Positions 32,439 to 43,000 of a stretch of DNA of 64,000 nt are shown one piece after another. The DNA lies in the NCBI GenBank assembly GCA_030770425.1, contig JASJFT010000105.1, positions 90,778 to 154,777 on the forward strand, written 5' to 3'. Numbering within the stretch: the first letter of the stretch is position 1; the number at the start of each line of letters is the position of its first letter. Made by a program: the position numbers and the translations under genes. The notes under the pieces were generated by a model. The model was not told where the DNA came from. It saw only the letters and a list, made by a program, of their open reading frames with translations, and did not search any database. The stretch is from Darksidea phi (lineage: Eukaryota; Ascomycota; Dothideomycetes; Pleosporales; Lentitheciaceae).

Positions 32439-34334
32439 GTTTGGAATGGGTATTGGCCGTGGGTGATTCGATGCGGGCGGTGATTTCGATTGGAGTTGGG
32501 AGAGCGGCTGCAACGAGTGGTGTTGTGCTCGACTCAAGGTGAAAAGCTGTTCTTGCGCATGAGTGAAGTGGCAACAACGGGGAAGTGGGAAAAATGTGCC
32601 GAAATCTACAAGAGGCCGAAAGAGTGAAGCAGAGTTGCTAAATATGGTTACCATTCCTCTTTAAGGAGCTTAGTCCACTTTGATTGGGCGACTCCACTGC
32701 TGGAAACAACTTGGTGGGCCATGAAAACAGCCACTATAGCATTGAGAGGGGTGATGAAGCCGCTTAGTCTTTGGAATGTGCCCTGATCTTTACTGCGTAG
32801 CCTAAGCTTAGACTAAAAGATGATGGACGCCGGGAGGACGACCATCCTCGCTGGATGGAAGCATGACAGAGAAGTAAAGCATGAAAACGTTGACTATCAT
32901 ATACGCCAGAAAGCTCATCGCCATACCTCGCGACTGACGGCATCCGAACTACGAAAGCGCAATTTCGCAACCTTTTCAACGTCGACCCAGGCGCCGTAAT
33001 TGCCTGGAATAAGTTTGGATGAGCTCCAAATAGAACCCGCCGACCACAACTCTCCCTCAGCTTGGAAACCGGGCGGGTATAGTATACCTCGATCAGCAAC
33101 GAATTACACACGAACACCAGCAGCCTCTCGTGCCACCTACGATGCATTTTCTCCAGCGATGTCGAGAAGTCCAAAACAAAAGCTGCCATCCGTCGAATCC
33201 TAACCGAACTATTCGGTGCGGGCATCTGTCATACATACCTTCGGGACAACCGTATAAAGTTTTCTCAGCTCTTCTAGCGAGCCCAAACGGGAGGGGTCCG
33301 GCTTTGATGCTTATCACTCACAAAGCTGCATTCGGCCAGAGGAGGATGATAGAAAGCGTTCAGCTCCGGTATGCGCACGCGGAGGGCTAGACCAACGATT
33401 TCTTCACTATGAAGGAGAATGAGGAGGATTCTTCTGAAGATGACGACCGGTGTTATGACGGTGAACCTGATACTCTGGGTATCCCGCTTTTCTCGATGCC
33501 TTTACCTGAAGATGGTGTGGGGAAGCGAAGGGCTAGTTAGACTAGGATACATTATTTGTAAGAGTCTGAGGTTTCGGAGACTTGCAATCGGCGACCTGCT
33601 TAGTCTCGTATGAAAGGGGTGCATAATGACATAGATCTAGTATACATCTGTAGTTATAAGACGGAATTTATATCGTAGACTTGGGCTCTTTTCACATTTC
33701 CCCAAACTTCAACTACCGCTATCTTAATGCATCTTTGATCAGGTACGTCGAAAGCGCGTCTCAAGAGAGTCGTTTTATCAGTGCATCTCGGCCACTTCTG
33801 CTTTTGAGTTTGCCACGTCCACATAGTATGCACCCCACGCTTTGATTCGGAATTCTTCAAGAAGTTTTATTATCTTTACTGCCATTCCTTTTATATCTAC
33901 TGTCCAAAAGTCCTGTCAATCATGCAGCAAACAAACATGACATCGACTCATGATTTGAAGAACTAATCAACTACTTCAATGATGATATCGTACTCTGTAA
34001 GAGTATAAGATGAATTACAGACGGTGGATATATCGTTGGATATTTCGTTCCGGATCAGGAGTGATTGTGTTTGCGCCCTGGGTGGTCTGTTCGGCCGCAT
34101 GTCCAGGGCTCTATTCCTGGGGCATAGTAAGCTAGTCTTAATTCGGTAAAGTGATGCTTGTGCAGAGTAACTGCCGTCGGTGCAATGGGTCCGGTGACTT
34201 CACGAATGCATAAGTGAAATACGAGAGGGGAAGAACACGGATAGAATAAGTACAAATCTATGCTGACTAATTTGCATTGAAGGAAGACAAGTACCACAGT
34301 TGTTCGCCCATTTAGATCGTGCAAAGCCAGTGGA
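32439..34334. other. intergenic with a possible gene relic
   Basis: Except for the coding-like stretch at 33130-33540 (separate entry) nothing is supported. A 153-codon minus frame (33225-32764) starts with ATG but has no domain, signal or neighbouring splice structure. The last 300 bases are the 3' flank of the deiminase gene. Confidence 0.4.
33130..33540 (+). pseudogene. possible gene relic with in-frame stop
   Basis: One plus frame runs from 33130 to a TAG at 33388-33390, then continues in the same frame to 33540. The second part is acidic and protein-like (MKENEEDSSEDDDRCYDGEP, then LGIPLFSMPLPEDG). The single stop and lack of recognisable family suggest a decayed gene or a chance open stretch. 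Confidence 0.25.
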
Positions 34335-36186
34335 CTACCACCAGGGCTGATCAATCTGCCTGATAGTATTCGTACCACAGTGGATCTCTCCGCCATACAT
34401 GTGATGCGTGTTCCAATCATCAATGAAATTGACATTCAGACCCAGCTTGGCGTATTCCTTCCTCGCAGCCGTAGCAAAAATATCCGTCCCATTGACCAAA
34501 GGTCCCCAGGGGTTCGGCGCAATGTACGTTCCGTGACCGGTCAGCACTACCCCATTGATGATCCCAGGATACACGGCTCGAAGCGAAAGTTTTTCGTCAC
34601 CCTTGGTTCGGTTTGCTGGCGGTATATCCAAGCCACTCGGTACGCTCGTAATGTCGAACTGCTGGAAAAGGGCAGGAATACGGTAGATCTCTGCGTCGGT
34701 GATTCCAGTGGCTTCCTTGAGGATGTCGATGTTTCCTTCGATGCGCTCCTCCGCCTCAACATTTATACCGAGAAGCTCCTCGTTGGCCAGAACCTCATCG
34801 ACGGTCAGGGTCGAGACGGGAATAGAGACGCAGCCGAAGATAAAGTCATCGCAACTTGGGTTGGAAGCTTGGGTATCGTTACGGCGTGAGTACATAAGCG
34901 TTCTACCATGTCCCGCTGCTTGCGTTTCTTTAAGGAGATTGATACCCTTTTTAGGGTCGTCGACCATAATCACCCATCCTCGTCTAGAGTGAGCGGGGAG
35001 GAACTGCACGAATTCATCCACATGTCCGACCGAAAGCCATCTAGTGTCCAATAGCAGAGGGTCTTGAACCTTTTGCGCGCGGAAATATTCAAGCATGTGG
35101 TGATGATAGGTGCCGTGACTGCCCATTATGATGCGTCCGTTGGGCCAGATAGTGCCGTTGTGAGCGAAGGGTGGGATGCATTCATGATTGCCCATGGAGT
35201 TTATCTCATCTCGGGTGCCGCCTAGATGTTGTACTGCACCAATTCCAGTATTCCTAAGATATTCGAACACCTGTCGTCCAGCTACTCGATCATCTTGGCC
35301 AGAGCGTACCATGATACGGAGTGAGATTAGTCCGTTGGGCCCTGGCATGCTAGCATATCCCGGTTCGACGAAGTCCTGTGCCCATACGTCATCGCTTCCG
35401 TTGAAGAGATACACAGGTTCAGATAGCCCGGCGTTCTTGACGGCTGCTGAGAGGTCCTGGGTAAATTTGTTCTGCCATGGAGTTACGGTGTTGTTTCCTC
35501 TTACTGTCAAGACTTGTTCTACATTTTGAAGGTGGTGATGGGTGAGAACTGGTGCAACACGCAGTAGGACGTCATCGATAGAAGATTGATCGCCATCTAT
35601 GACGGTGAAACGGACTTTGGCGAAGCCATCCCATCCTCCGGGTCTTCTGGTATCTCTTCCATCGATCCCAAGAACAAGACCTTTCTTTAGATCTGACGCG
35701 CAAAATTTGTCGTTGTCGTTGACTATGGTCCATTGGGCGGCGCTCTTGTGGAATATTCGCACGTATGGGCGTTGACCGGGATCCGGCACCGAGATTGAGC
35801 CTGTTGCTGAGTCCGAAATTCTAGGTATGGGAATCGTGTGAAGTGGTGCCATAAACTGAGGAGCACGCTGAATATCATCAGAGGCGTCATGGCATGTCTC
35901 TAGTTCTTCATTGCTTAGCGAGCTTTGAAATGCTATCCTGGAGCAGCGCCGATCCGTGTCGCCTATGTTTGCGAGGAAGATAGCGCCGTGCTTATCAGAC
36001 CAAGTAGTCTTGTTGACTGAGTCGGACTCTTCATGAATGTCGACGATGCCATCACGGTTTGTGTCAGCTCGAATGTCTGCCTTGAGCGCAACATTCGTAG
36101 CAATGAGGCCTGGAGACGTCAGTGAGCGAAGAAGGGTAAACACTGTAGATTTCCTGCATACCGAATATGGGAAGCAGTAAGTACAT
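34335..36186 (-). CDS. secreted protein-arginine deiminase (PAD) family enzyme
   Basis: Two exons: 36186-36162 and 36109-34335, with a 52-nt intron (36161-36110, branch CTGAC), giving 599 aa. The short first exon supplies the ATG and a signal peptide (MYLLLPIFGLIATNVAL). A D-x-N-x-D-G loop (DTNRDGIVDI) follows, calcium-site-like. The C-terminal catalytic PAD domain carries the expected residues: Asp254 (VWAQDFVE), His371 and Asp373 (VGHVDEFVQF) and Cys586 (GEIHCGTNT). PAD enzymes convert peptidyl-arginine to citrulline. In the animal enzymes they are intracellular; here the signal peptide and Asn-glycosylation-type sites suggest export. The target is unknown. It is divergent from a Zn2Cys6 regulator (36697). 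Confidence 0.88.
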
Positions 36187-36696
36187 TTTGAACGGTTCAA
36201 ACACTGTGTATTGAACAAAAAGAATGGTTCTGAGGAGTGGAAGTAGTGAAGATGTGGAAAGTGGAGATGAATTGGGGCATACTGACACCACTATTTAAGC
36301 TGTCAAGAGAAGATTGCTTCATGCCTTCTTGCAGTATGAAAGACATGCTCAACGGCATCGCGAGGAACGCGAGGAATGCGATGAAAGCTGGCCGATGAGA
36401 AGCGGTCAGTGCTGTGACAATGGCTTGCTTTAGTGTTACTATGACTGGACTAGCGGCGCGTACGCTTTCCCATTTGGGTTTAGACTGCACCTTCCCTCCG
36501 CACTCAGCCATTCCAATCCTGATCGGCGCCACAACTTCCCTATATTTAGCTAAATAGATATAAGCCCGGCCCCCGATGAAAATGAACGAGATATGTACAG
36601 CGCCAACAGCTTCCCTTTTGGTGCTTGAAGGGATTAACCATCATCTCGCGCCTCCACCAGGAACCCCAATTGACTCCGCATCCTGGATATAGTGCC
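36187..36696. promoter_or_regulatory. bidirectional promoter, PAD / Zn2Cys6 regulator
   Basis: This 510-bp interval lies between two divergent start codons. No coding sequence is supported. A minus-strand 111-codon frame in it has no domain and overlaps the PAD leader. CGG/CCG triplets that a Zn2Cys6 protein could bind occur but no clear spaced pair was established. Confidence 0.5.
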
Positions 36697-38131
36697 ATGG
36701 CAACAACATCCTCATCAGCTTCTAAGCCGAGCAGAACCCGCGCAGGATGCCAAACCTGCAAGAAACGCCGGAAGCGATGCGATGAAAAGCGCCCTATGTG
36801 TGGCGCCTGTGCTAAGTTGGAGCTTCAGTGCACATACAACATACGGCTTAAATGGGCGTCCACAAGAGACCTTTTCATGGCAGACAGCAAGCCCCTTGTT
36901 TTGAGCACACCCTGGCTTTATGACGCGTTAGGCGAACTGCTTTGTAGAATCAACGCCACAGCTAAGCTAAAACAAATCATTTACTCCGCCTTGGGCAACA
37001 AAGATAGGGAAATTCTCTTAAAATGTATGTTTGAACACACCGGATCGCTCCACCTATCTTTACTGATTCTATTTGCAGTCCTCTCGTCTGGCTACCGCAC
37101 TCTAGCCTCTGACTTGAGGCTTGATGATTCTTTCCTCAAGATAGGCTTTCATACGTGCGAGCAGTCAATGGCATGTCTGTACAACTGCCTCACCTATCAA
37201 GTCGCCATTGATCCGATGTACGCCTCTTTGTTCGACGAATACTATTCCCGGGGCCTATCTCAATTTCGGGAAGAGATGTGCGGCTCAGCAATTAAGGAGG
37301 GAAGCCTCTTTTTCGCAGGCGTGTTCATGTGCATTATTAGCGTAAGCGATCACCGCGCACGTCACGTCGTGCAATCAAACACTGACTCTGGCTTAGTTTA
37401 ATCGACTGCTTCCTTGGACCATCCATTTGAACTCCATGATCTCACTCACCAAAGCCCGGGCAGACTTCGACACAACGAACGAGAATCGAGACCTGCGGGA
37501 GTTCATTTCCCTCCTCGGATTCCTCGATCTGCCCTCTCATACCCTCAACCGCAAGACGTCACATCAAGGCATTTGGTATACATACCGCCGAGGACAGCCC
37601 GGTATCGATCCGGTCGGTGGTCTTCCCTTCTCACTACTAGACCTTCTTGCTTCCATCAACATCCCTGGAATCGAAGACGCCTTCCTATCCTGGACGATGC
37701 CCCACGGAGAGCCCGCCCAGAGGTGCTTGTGGGAAGCTACTCGCTTGGCTGGTATTCTGTCTGTCTTTGATGTGTCGAGAGATCGGCTCGGTCACAAGGC
37801 TTTTCGCTCTAGGAAAGAAAGGCTCTCTGCACAAAGCCTTGTCGAGAATATCCTCTCATACGTCCGACAGTCACTCGCGTGCGTTCCGCCTGAGTTGTCG
37901 CACTTCAAGCAAGCTTTGTTGTACCCGTTGGTCCTTGCTGCTTCGCAGCGCGACGTTCTCGGTATCGCAGCAAGGGATTTTATTTGTGAAACCATCCAAA
38001 ATTTGGCTAGTGAGCGGAATTTTTATCACTACCGAGGCGTGCTGCGAGTCATTCGTGAGCATTGGAGTAGCGATGCGGAATCTATTGAAGACACAGCGCG
38101 AAAGATGGACATAGAGCTGGCTTTGTTTTAG
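36697..38131 (+). CDS. Zn2Cys6 fungal transcription regulator
   Basis: Two exons: 36697-37341 and 37397-38131, joined in phase 0 over a 55-nt intron, giving 459 aa. The N-terminal binuclear cluster is AGCQTCKKRRKRCDEKRPMC followed by GAC and LELQC, spacing C-x2-C-x6-C-x6-C-x2-C-x6-C. The rest is helical and fits the fungal-specific transcription factor C-terminal region (DUF3468-like), for example FAVLSSGYRTLASDLRLDD and LLPWTIHLNSMISL. It is a nuclear DNA-binding regulator. Head-to-head placement next to the deiminase gene makes it a candidate local regulator of that gene (inference). Confidence 0.88.
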
Positions 38132-38536
38132 TTGAAGTACTGAGCTTTGTTGGGTTCGTTCTGTCCTGTTGATCACTCCCCGGAATTGATTGATCTTCTA
38201 GAGTGCGAGCAACAAATACTGCATGACAGCAAGGTGCAGCCAGCCCCATGCCTGTCTTTCCTCCAGAAAAGTTCCAACTGACACACTCCACACGGCCACG
38301 GATACACATCGACACAGGCAGGCCTATCCAGACTAAAAAAATTGGAATCGATGTTGGCGCGCCAAAAAGTAAGATTTGATTCGAGCAAACAGTCAACAGC
38401 TAAGGAGTGGCATTGCCCAAAAGGCAAAGAAAGAAAATACGACTATCAGCGCAAAATTTCAAGGAGCAGGGAGCGTCCTCCCACTCCTTCATATCCCTCC
38501 CCACATAACCATCCCCCCTTAAGAGCATTGATATGC
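38132..38536. other. intergenic, 3' flanks
   Basis: Convergent 3' ends of the regulator and the small secreted protein gene. No gene seen. If the intron proposed for the secreted protein were not removed, its frame would extend to 38400. Confidence 0.5.
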
Positions 38537-38780
38537 TTAGCACGGAATACCACATTTCCTGCATCGTTCCTGCTTCGGGCACTGAATCGGATTTGTTAAA
38601 TGTTCTCCCTAAGAATGGTGCGCAGGAGGGGGACCATACCCAATGCTCGCCGTCAGGGCAGTGGCGGCCGCCACCTGGGCAATCGCGAGGCATGATGCCC
38701 TCAACAGCCTCGGGGGCTGGGTTTGGAGCTGCAATGGCAAGAGCTGCGAACAGAGCAGAGACGAAGAGAGTGGCGCGCAT
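38537..38780 (-). CDS. small secreted cysteine-rich protein (57 aa)
   Basis: Two exons: 38780-38640 and 38569-38537, over a 70-nt intron with a TTTAAC branch site. The signal peptide (MRATLFVSALFAALAIAA) is followed by a Pro/Glu-rich pro-region-like stretch. Cysteines lie at 34, 41, 50, 53 and 57; the last three come from the short second exon. A TATA-like element at 38887-38896 supports the start at 38780 over an upstream in-frame ATG at 38864. The unspliced alternative would give a 125-residue protein from the same ATG with a non-secretory-looking tail. The family is not recognised; it is an effector-like candidate only by size, export and cysteines. The odd number of cysteines is unusual. 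Confidence 0.6.
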
Positions 38781-38886
38781 AGTGAAGGCGTAATTGGGAA
38801 GTTCTGGAAGGCTAGAGCGGCGTAGTATGTAGGTAAAATGAGTTGAGTCGTCGTCGTTGTGCATTCAATCCAGCGACTCATGGGCC

Positions 38887-38896
38887 ATATTTATAT
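38887..38896 (-). promoter_or_regulatory. TATA-like element
   Basis: On the minus strand atataaatat lies about 105 bp upstream of the ATG at 38780 and about 25 bp upstream of an alternative ATG at 38864, favouring the downstream start. Confidence 0.45.
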
Positions 38897-39489
38897 CTTC
38901 GCAGCGAGCCCAATACCCTTGTCCCATGAAAATTTGATCTCGATCAGGCGGCCCATTTTTCGTCATATACGTTACACTTGTGGAACGCGTTCGGAATGCC
39001 CGAGACGAAACCGTTGTTAATCCTCGCCCAAGGCATCCAAGTACAACATGACACCAGAGTTGGCCTGTATAATCAGGCCAATAAGCCTAGCTACTCCGTA
39101 TTCCTGTGAGTCCGGCTTAATCAAAACGTTCCGGAAAAGGCAGTAGCGCAGTTACCCACACATGAGTCTCAGCAGCATGGATACGCTAGCCCGCAAATGC
39201 TTAACGTGCAGAATTTGTGGAGCCTGACCAACCGTTAGGTCTTCATTTCTCGTATCGGACGGGAAGCGGTAAATTAGAATTTAATTTGGCCGCATCTCGA
39301 CATATCGGAACTGAACGTGTTAACCACTGCTGGCCTGTTGCTGAGGCTTCTGCTGTCCACTTTTTCTACCATTTTTGTGTCGATGCATCGAACCCATTTT
39401 TTAAACGAGGTTAAGTGTCATCTGATGATTTACTTGGAAAAGCAACGATCTGCGGGAAACGTTTCACAAGCCTTAGCTCGCAAAGAAGC

Positions 39490-40055
39490 TACCGGGTAGA
39501 GACTTCTATAATAAGTATTAATTATAAGAAAGAAGATTTACTATAAAGAGTTAAAGAGAAGAATATAAAAGATTCTTTATTCTTTTATATCCTTCCTCTA
39601 TAAGAGCGGTAGTCGTAGTCGTAGTAGCTACGACCCCCTTTACTATATCCTCGACGTCTACCGCGTCCGTAGCTATTATAGTCGTAGCGCTAAGAGCTAT
39701 ATCCTCTATATCCGCTACGTCCTTATTATGTAATGTTGGATTATTAACTAAGCCGTAGCTCGGGCCTAGAGCCCCGTCATCGTGTCTCCTACTACCCTCT
39801 AGGTCCGTAGTTGAGGTCGTTATAATCTATAATTATAGTACTATTAACTTTAAGTCTTCCGACCAAAACTCCTTCCTAAGAAGCTCCTTACTAGGGTGGA
39901 GTCGGTGAGCGTAACCGAAGGTATACTAGGTATCGTGGTAGTAGGTACTCTAGCTTTATCGGGATCTAGATTACGAATGAGCTGATTCGCTTTAGAGAAC
40001 GGCGGCATAATTATATAGAACGACAATATTAGAAGACGAGATGTAGCGAAGGCGA
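39490..40055. mobile_element. decayed repeat fragment
   Basis: The TA-rich segment is poor in CA/TG. A stretch near 39730-39770 (gattattaactaagccgtag) resembles gattactaactaagtatag at about 57190 in the RIPed block, with mainly G-to-A and C-to-T differences. The element type is not resolved. Confidence 0.4.
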
Positions 40056-43000
40056 GCTATGCGACGTTTATATTCGGAAGCTAGCCCGACGTCCGGTGAG
40101 AGGAGCTGCCTTGCCGCCTCAGGCCGCGACGAGCTCCTGCGGCCTTCCCGCCACCCCGCCCCAGCCTTGTCGCATGCAGGCCGGCCGTACAGCTCTCTCA
40201 GCCTGGTTGCCTGTGTCCTTATATCGTCATTCTCCGCACCATCAGAGTATTCCCAGCCTTTCGATGCGATCTACCACCTTGCGCGGGTGTTGATGTTCTA
40301 AAATGGTAGGTGGCGGGGGGGAGTGGGAAAGGCGCGCTAAGACTGACGCGGAACCAGGTCCGGCTGGTGACGGACGACGATATCGGGCTGAAGGTGCTCC
40401 GCGAAGCGCTAGCGGAGGCAACTGAGATCATCGAGTGCGTTCGCCCTTACTGTATTTGATTGCCTGAGTCTATACTAAGCTCTCGCAGCATCGTCGCGGT
40501 TCACGGCATTGGAGCGCACCCAGACGACACCTGGTGCAAGAATGTCGGCACGGCGGAGAACCCACGGTGGATCAACTGGCTCGACGCCGAAGACATGCTG
40601 CCAGTGGTAGCACCTCATGCGCGCATTATGCGATACGGGTACCAGTCCCAGTGGTTTAGGGAAGGAGCGATGCGACAGAATACGTCTACAGTGGTACGGC
40701 GGTTGCTACTGGCCTTGCGGCGGAAGAGAGCGGTGCGGAAGGTCTGCGCCAGATATGCCATCATTACTAACTTCGCTAGGAGTATCCATTCCGGCCGCTG
40801 CTGTTCATCGCACACTGCTTTGGTGGGCTAATCGTGCTGAAGGTAAGCTGTCGCCCAACAGCGGGACAGGCCCGTAACTAAGCGTTCATAGACACTTCTA
40901 GATGCCCTGCACGATGAGAGCGAATGGCCAGGCGTGTTCGCGTCGACCACCGGCTTGATATTCTTCGGCACGCCTTTTAGAGGCACGGGAGGGATGAGCC
41001 AGGCTGAGATGCTTGCAGCAGCGTGGCGGGAATACCAAGAGGACGAGTTGCAGATAGATATTATGAAGATACTTCAGCCGGAGAATGCGTTTCTCCAAGA
41101 TTTGGTCTACCAATTCGGCAAGACACGGCGGCAGACGAATAAGGCTGAGGTTGCCTGCTTTTACGAGCTGAAGTCCAGCAACGTCGGAAAGATCGTGGGA
41201 AAGGCAGATCGCACGGTGGGTACTCCGATAGACTGCGTATTTTCCGTCAGGCTGACCACCTGTGCAGAGATTTGTGGTAAACGAGAGCTCCGGTTGCCTT
41301 GATCTATGCGATGCAACGAGCAAGTTTTCACTCTCACGGACTCACATCGACGTGAACAAGTTTGGGAAGCCACTGGAAGAAGACTTTGAGACAGTGCGGG
41401 ATGTGATCAAGCAGATTATCGGGGTGTCGCACGAGCTCATGCGAGCTCGATCACAAGGTAATCATGCTTCATTTTAAATTTTAACCAGTTAGTTCAAAAT
41501 ATAGCTGACCGATTTTAAGCTAGAAGATCGATTCCCGAGCGTTACCCTGCTAGCGAAACAATCCCATTTCTACATAGCCGCGCCCCCAAGCCGATCGATC
41601 GCCATTGCAATTTCAGACTGCGGGGAATCCCGCGTGAGTATCGAAGTAGGGCCGATGTCCGCGAGCTGGTCAAGACCATTCTTTCCATCGAAATTGGCGC
41701 AAGCGTTACGATTCATTCACTTGCAGCGAGCCCTGTCGAGCACAGTAGCAAAGTTGCAACACTAAGCTTTCATGAAATTCCAGTCTCTTTGTCCGACAGC
41801 TCCAGGAATGAATGGGTATTCACCTTGCCGGCAGACGAGAGCCTCGAGGAGGCTGACTTCAGCTGGGGAAAGTCCCTTGTGTTCGACAAGCACTTTTCGG
41901 GTTTCACACCCGTTCAACACACATCGGACGATGACTGCCATGTTGAGTGAGTGAACGGAGAACTTGCCCCAACAAAACATCATTTACTAAGCTATTAGTG
42001 TAATTGCATTATCCGGTCTCGGCGGACATGCTTTTGGTTCTTTCAAGGAAAGAAATGGACCATTCATGTGGCTTCGTGATGCTCTTCCGCTAGATGTCTC
42101 TAGTGCGAGGATCCTAATATACGGATATGACACTCAGCTCATTCGGAGCAGTTCATTTCAGAACTTGACAGATCTCGGTAGAGCTCTTCAGGTCGATATG
42201 AAAGGCATTCGGGTAAGTAAATATGCTATCGTCCTTTTTGGCTTGCTCCGACTGATGTAAAGTCTAGCATTTTGATCAGTCTCGACCTATTGTTTTCATC
42301 GGACACAGTCTTGGCGGTCTTGTCATCAAAGAGGTTCGTATTGTCTCATAAAGTTGATAAAGTATCGTCAGTGCTATGTGCTTACAGTTCGACTTGTAGG
42401 CCGTGGTCAAGTGCAAAGAAGGGATAGAAGAGACCGATGCATCGATATTGAGTTCTATCTCTGGGTTTTTGTTCTTCGGTGTTCCACACCAAGGGATGGC
42501 GATAGAATCACTCGTTCCACTAGTCCGGGATAACCCCAACCGAACTCTTCTCGAGTCTCTTAACAAGAACTCAGCACTTCTTCAACGTCTCGAAAAGGAT
42601 TTCAGCAGAGCATTCGGCATCAAATATATTCGGGTTGTCTCCTTCTACGAAACCGAGAGATCCCCTACGGCAATAGAGGTGAGCGAATGAGAAGTTTTAG
42701 AATGCTGCTCTGGATTGTCACTTACATCTTTTTCAGAGAGGAGACGGCACGTGGGGCCTCTCCGGACCTCCTGAAGTTCTGGTGGATGTCTCCTCTGCGA
42801 CATGCGGCAGTAAGCACCAACATCCCATAAACCGTAATCATTCCGAGATGGTAAAATATAGCCACCAACACGACGAGCTGTACCGTCGTGTTATAGTCGC
42901 TCTAAATCCATTAGTGTACAGACCAAACAGGCCTGTAGTCGGAATCGTGGGAGCCGGACACAGTCGTGCGTAATCAGTCTTGACTCTAGCTATACAATAT

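Larger units (their letters stand above)
38781..40302. other. intergenic with AT-rich repeat fragment
   Basis: From 38.78 to about 39.49 kb the sequence is ordinary with no supported gene. From 39.49 to about 40.05 kb it is a mutated repeat fragment (separate entry). 40.05-40.30 kb is GC-rich and has only shadow frames. Confidence 0.45.

Noticed and set aside
32764..33225. 153-codon minus-strand frame
   Set aside because: Starts with ATG but has no domain, signal peptide or splice context.
36197..36532. 111-codon minus-strand frame upstream of the deiminase
   Set aside because: Lies in the shared promoter and has no recognisable domain; the deiminase N-terminus is explained by the 25-nt exon at 36186.
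41762..41983. Minus-strand frame within the NLR region
   Set aside because: Antisense shadow of the exon 41520-41946, which has family-typical content on the plus strand.
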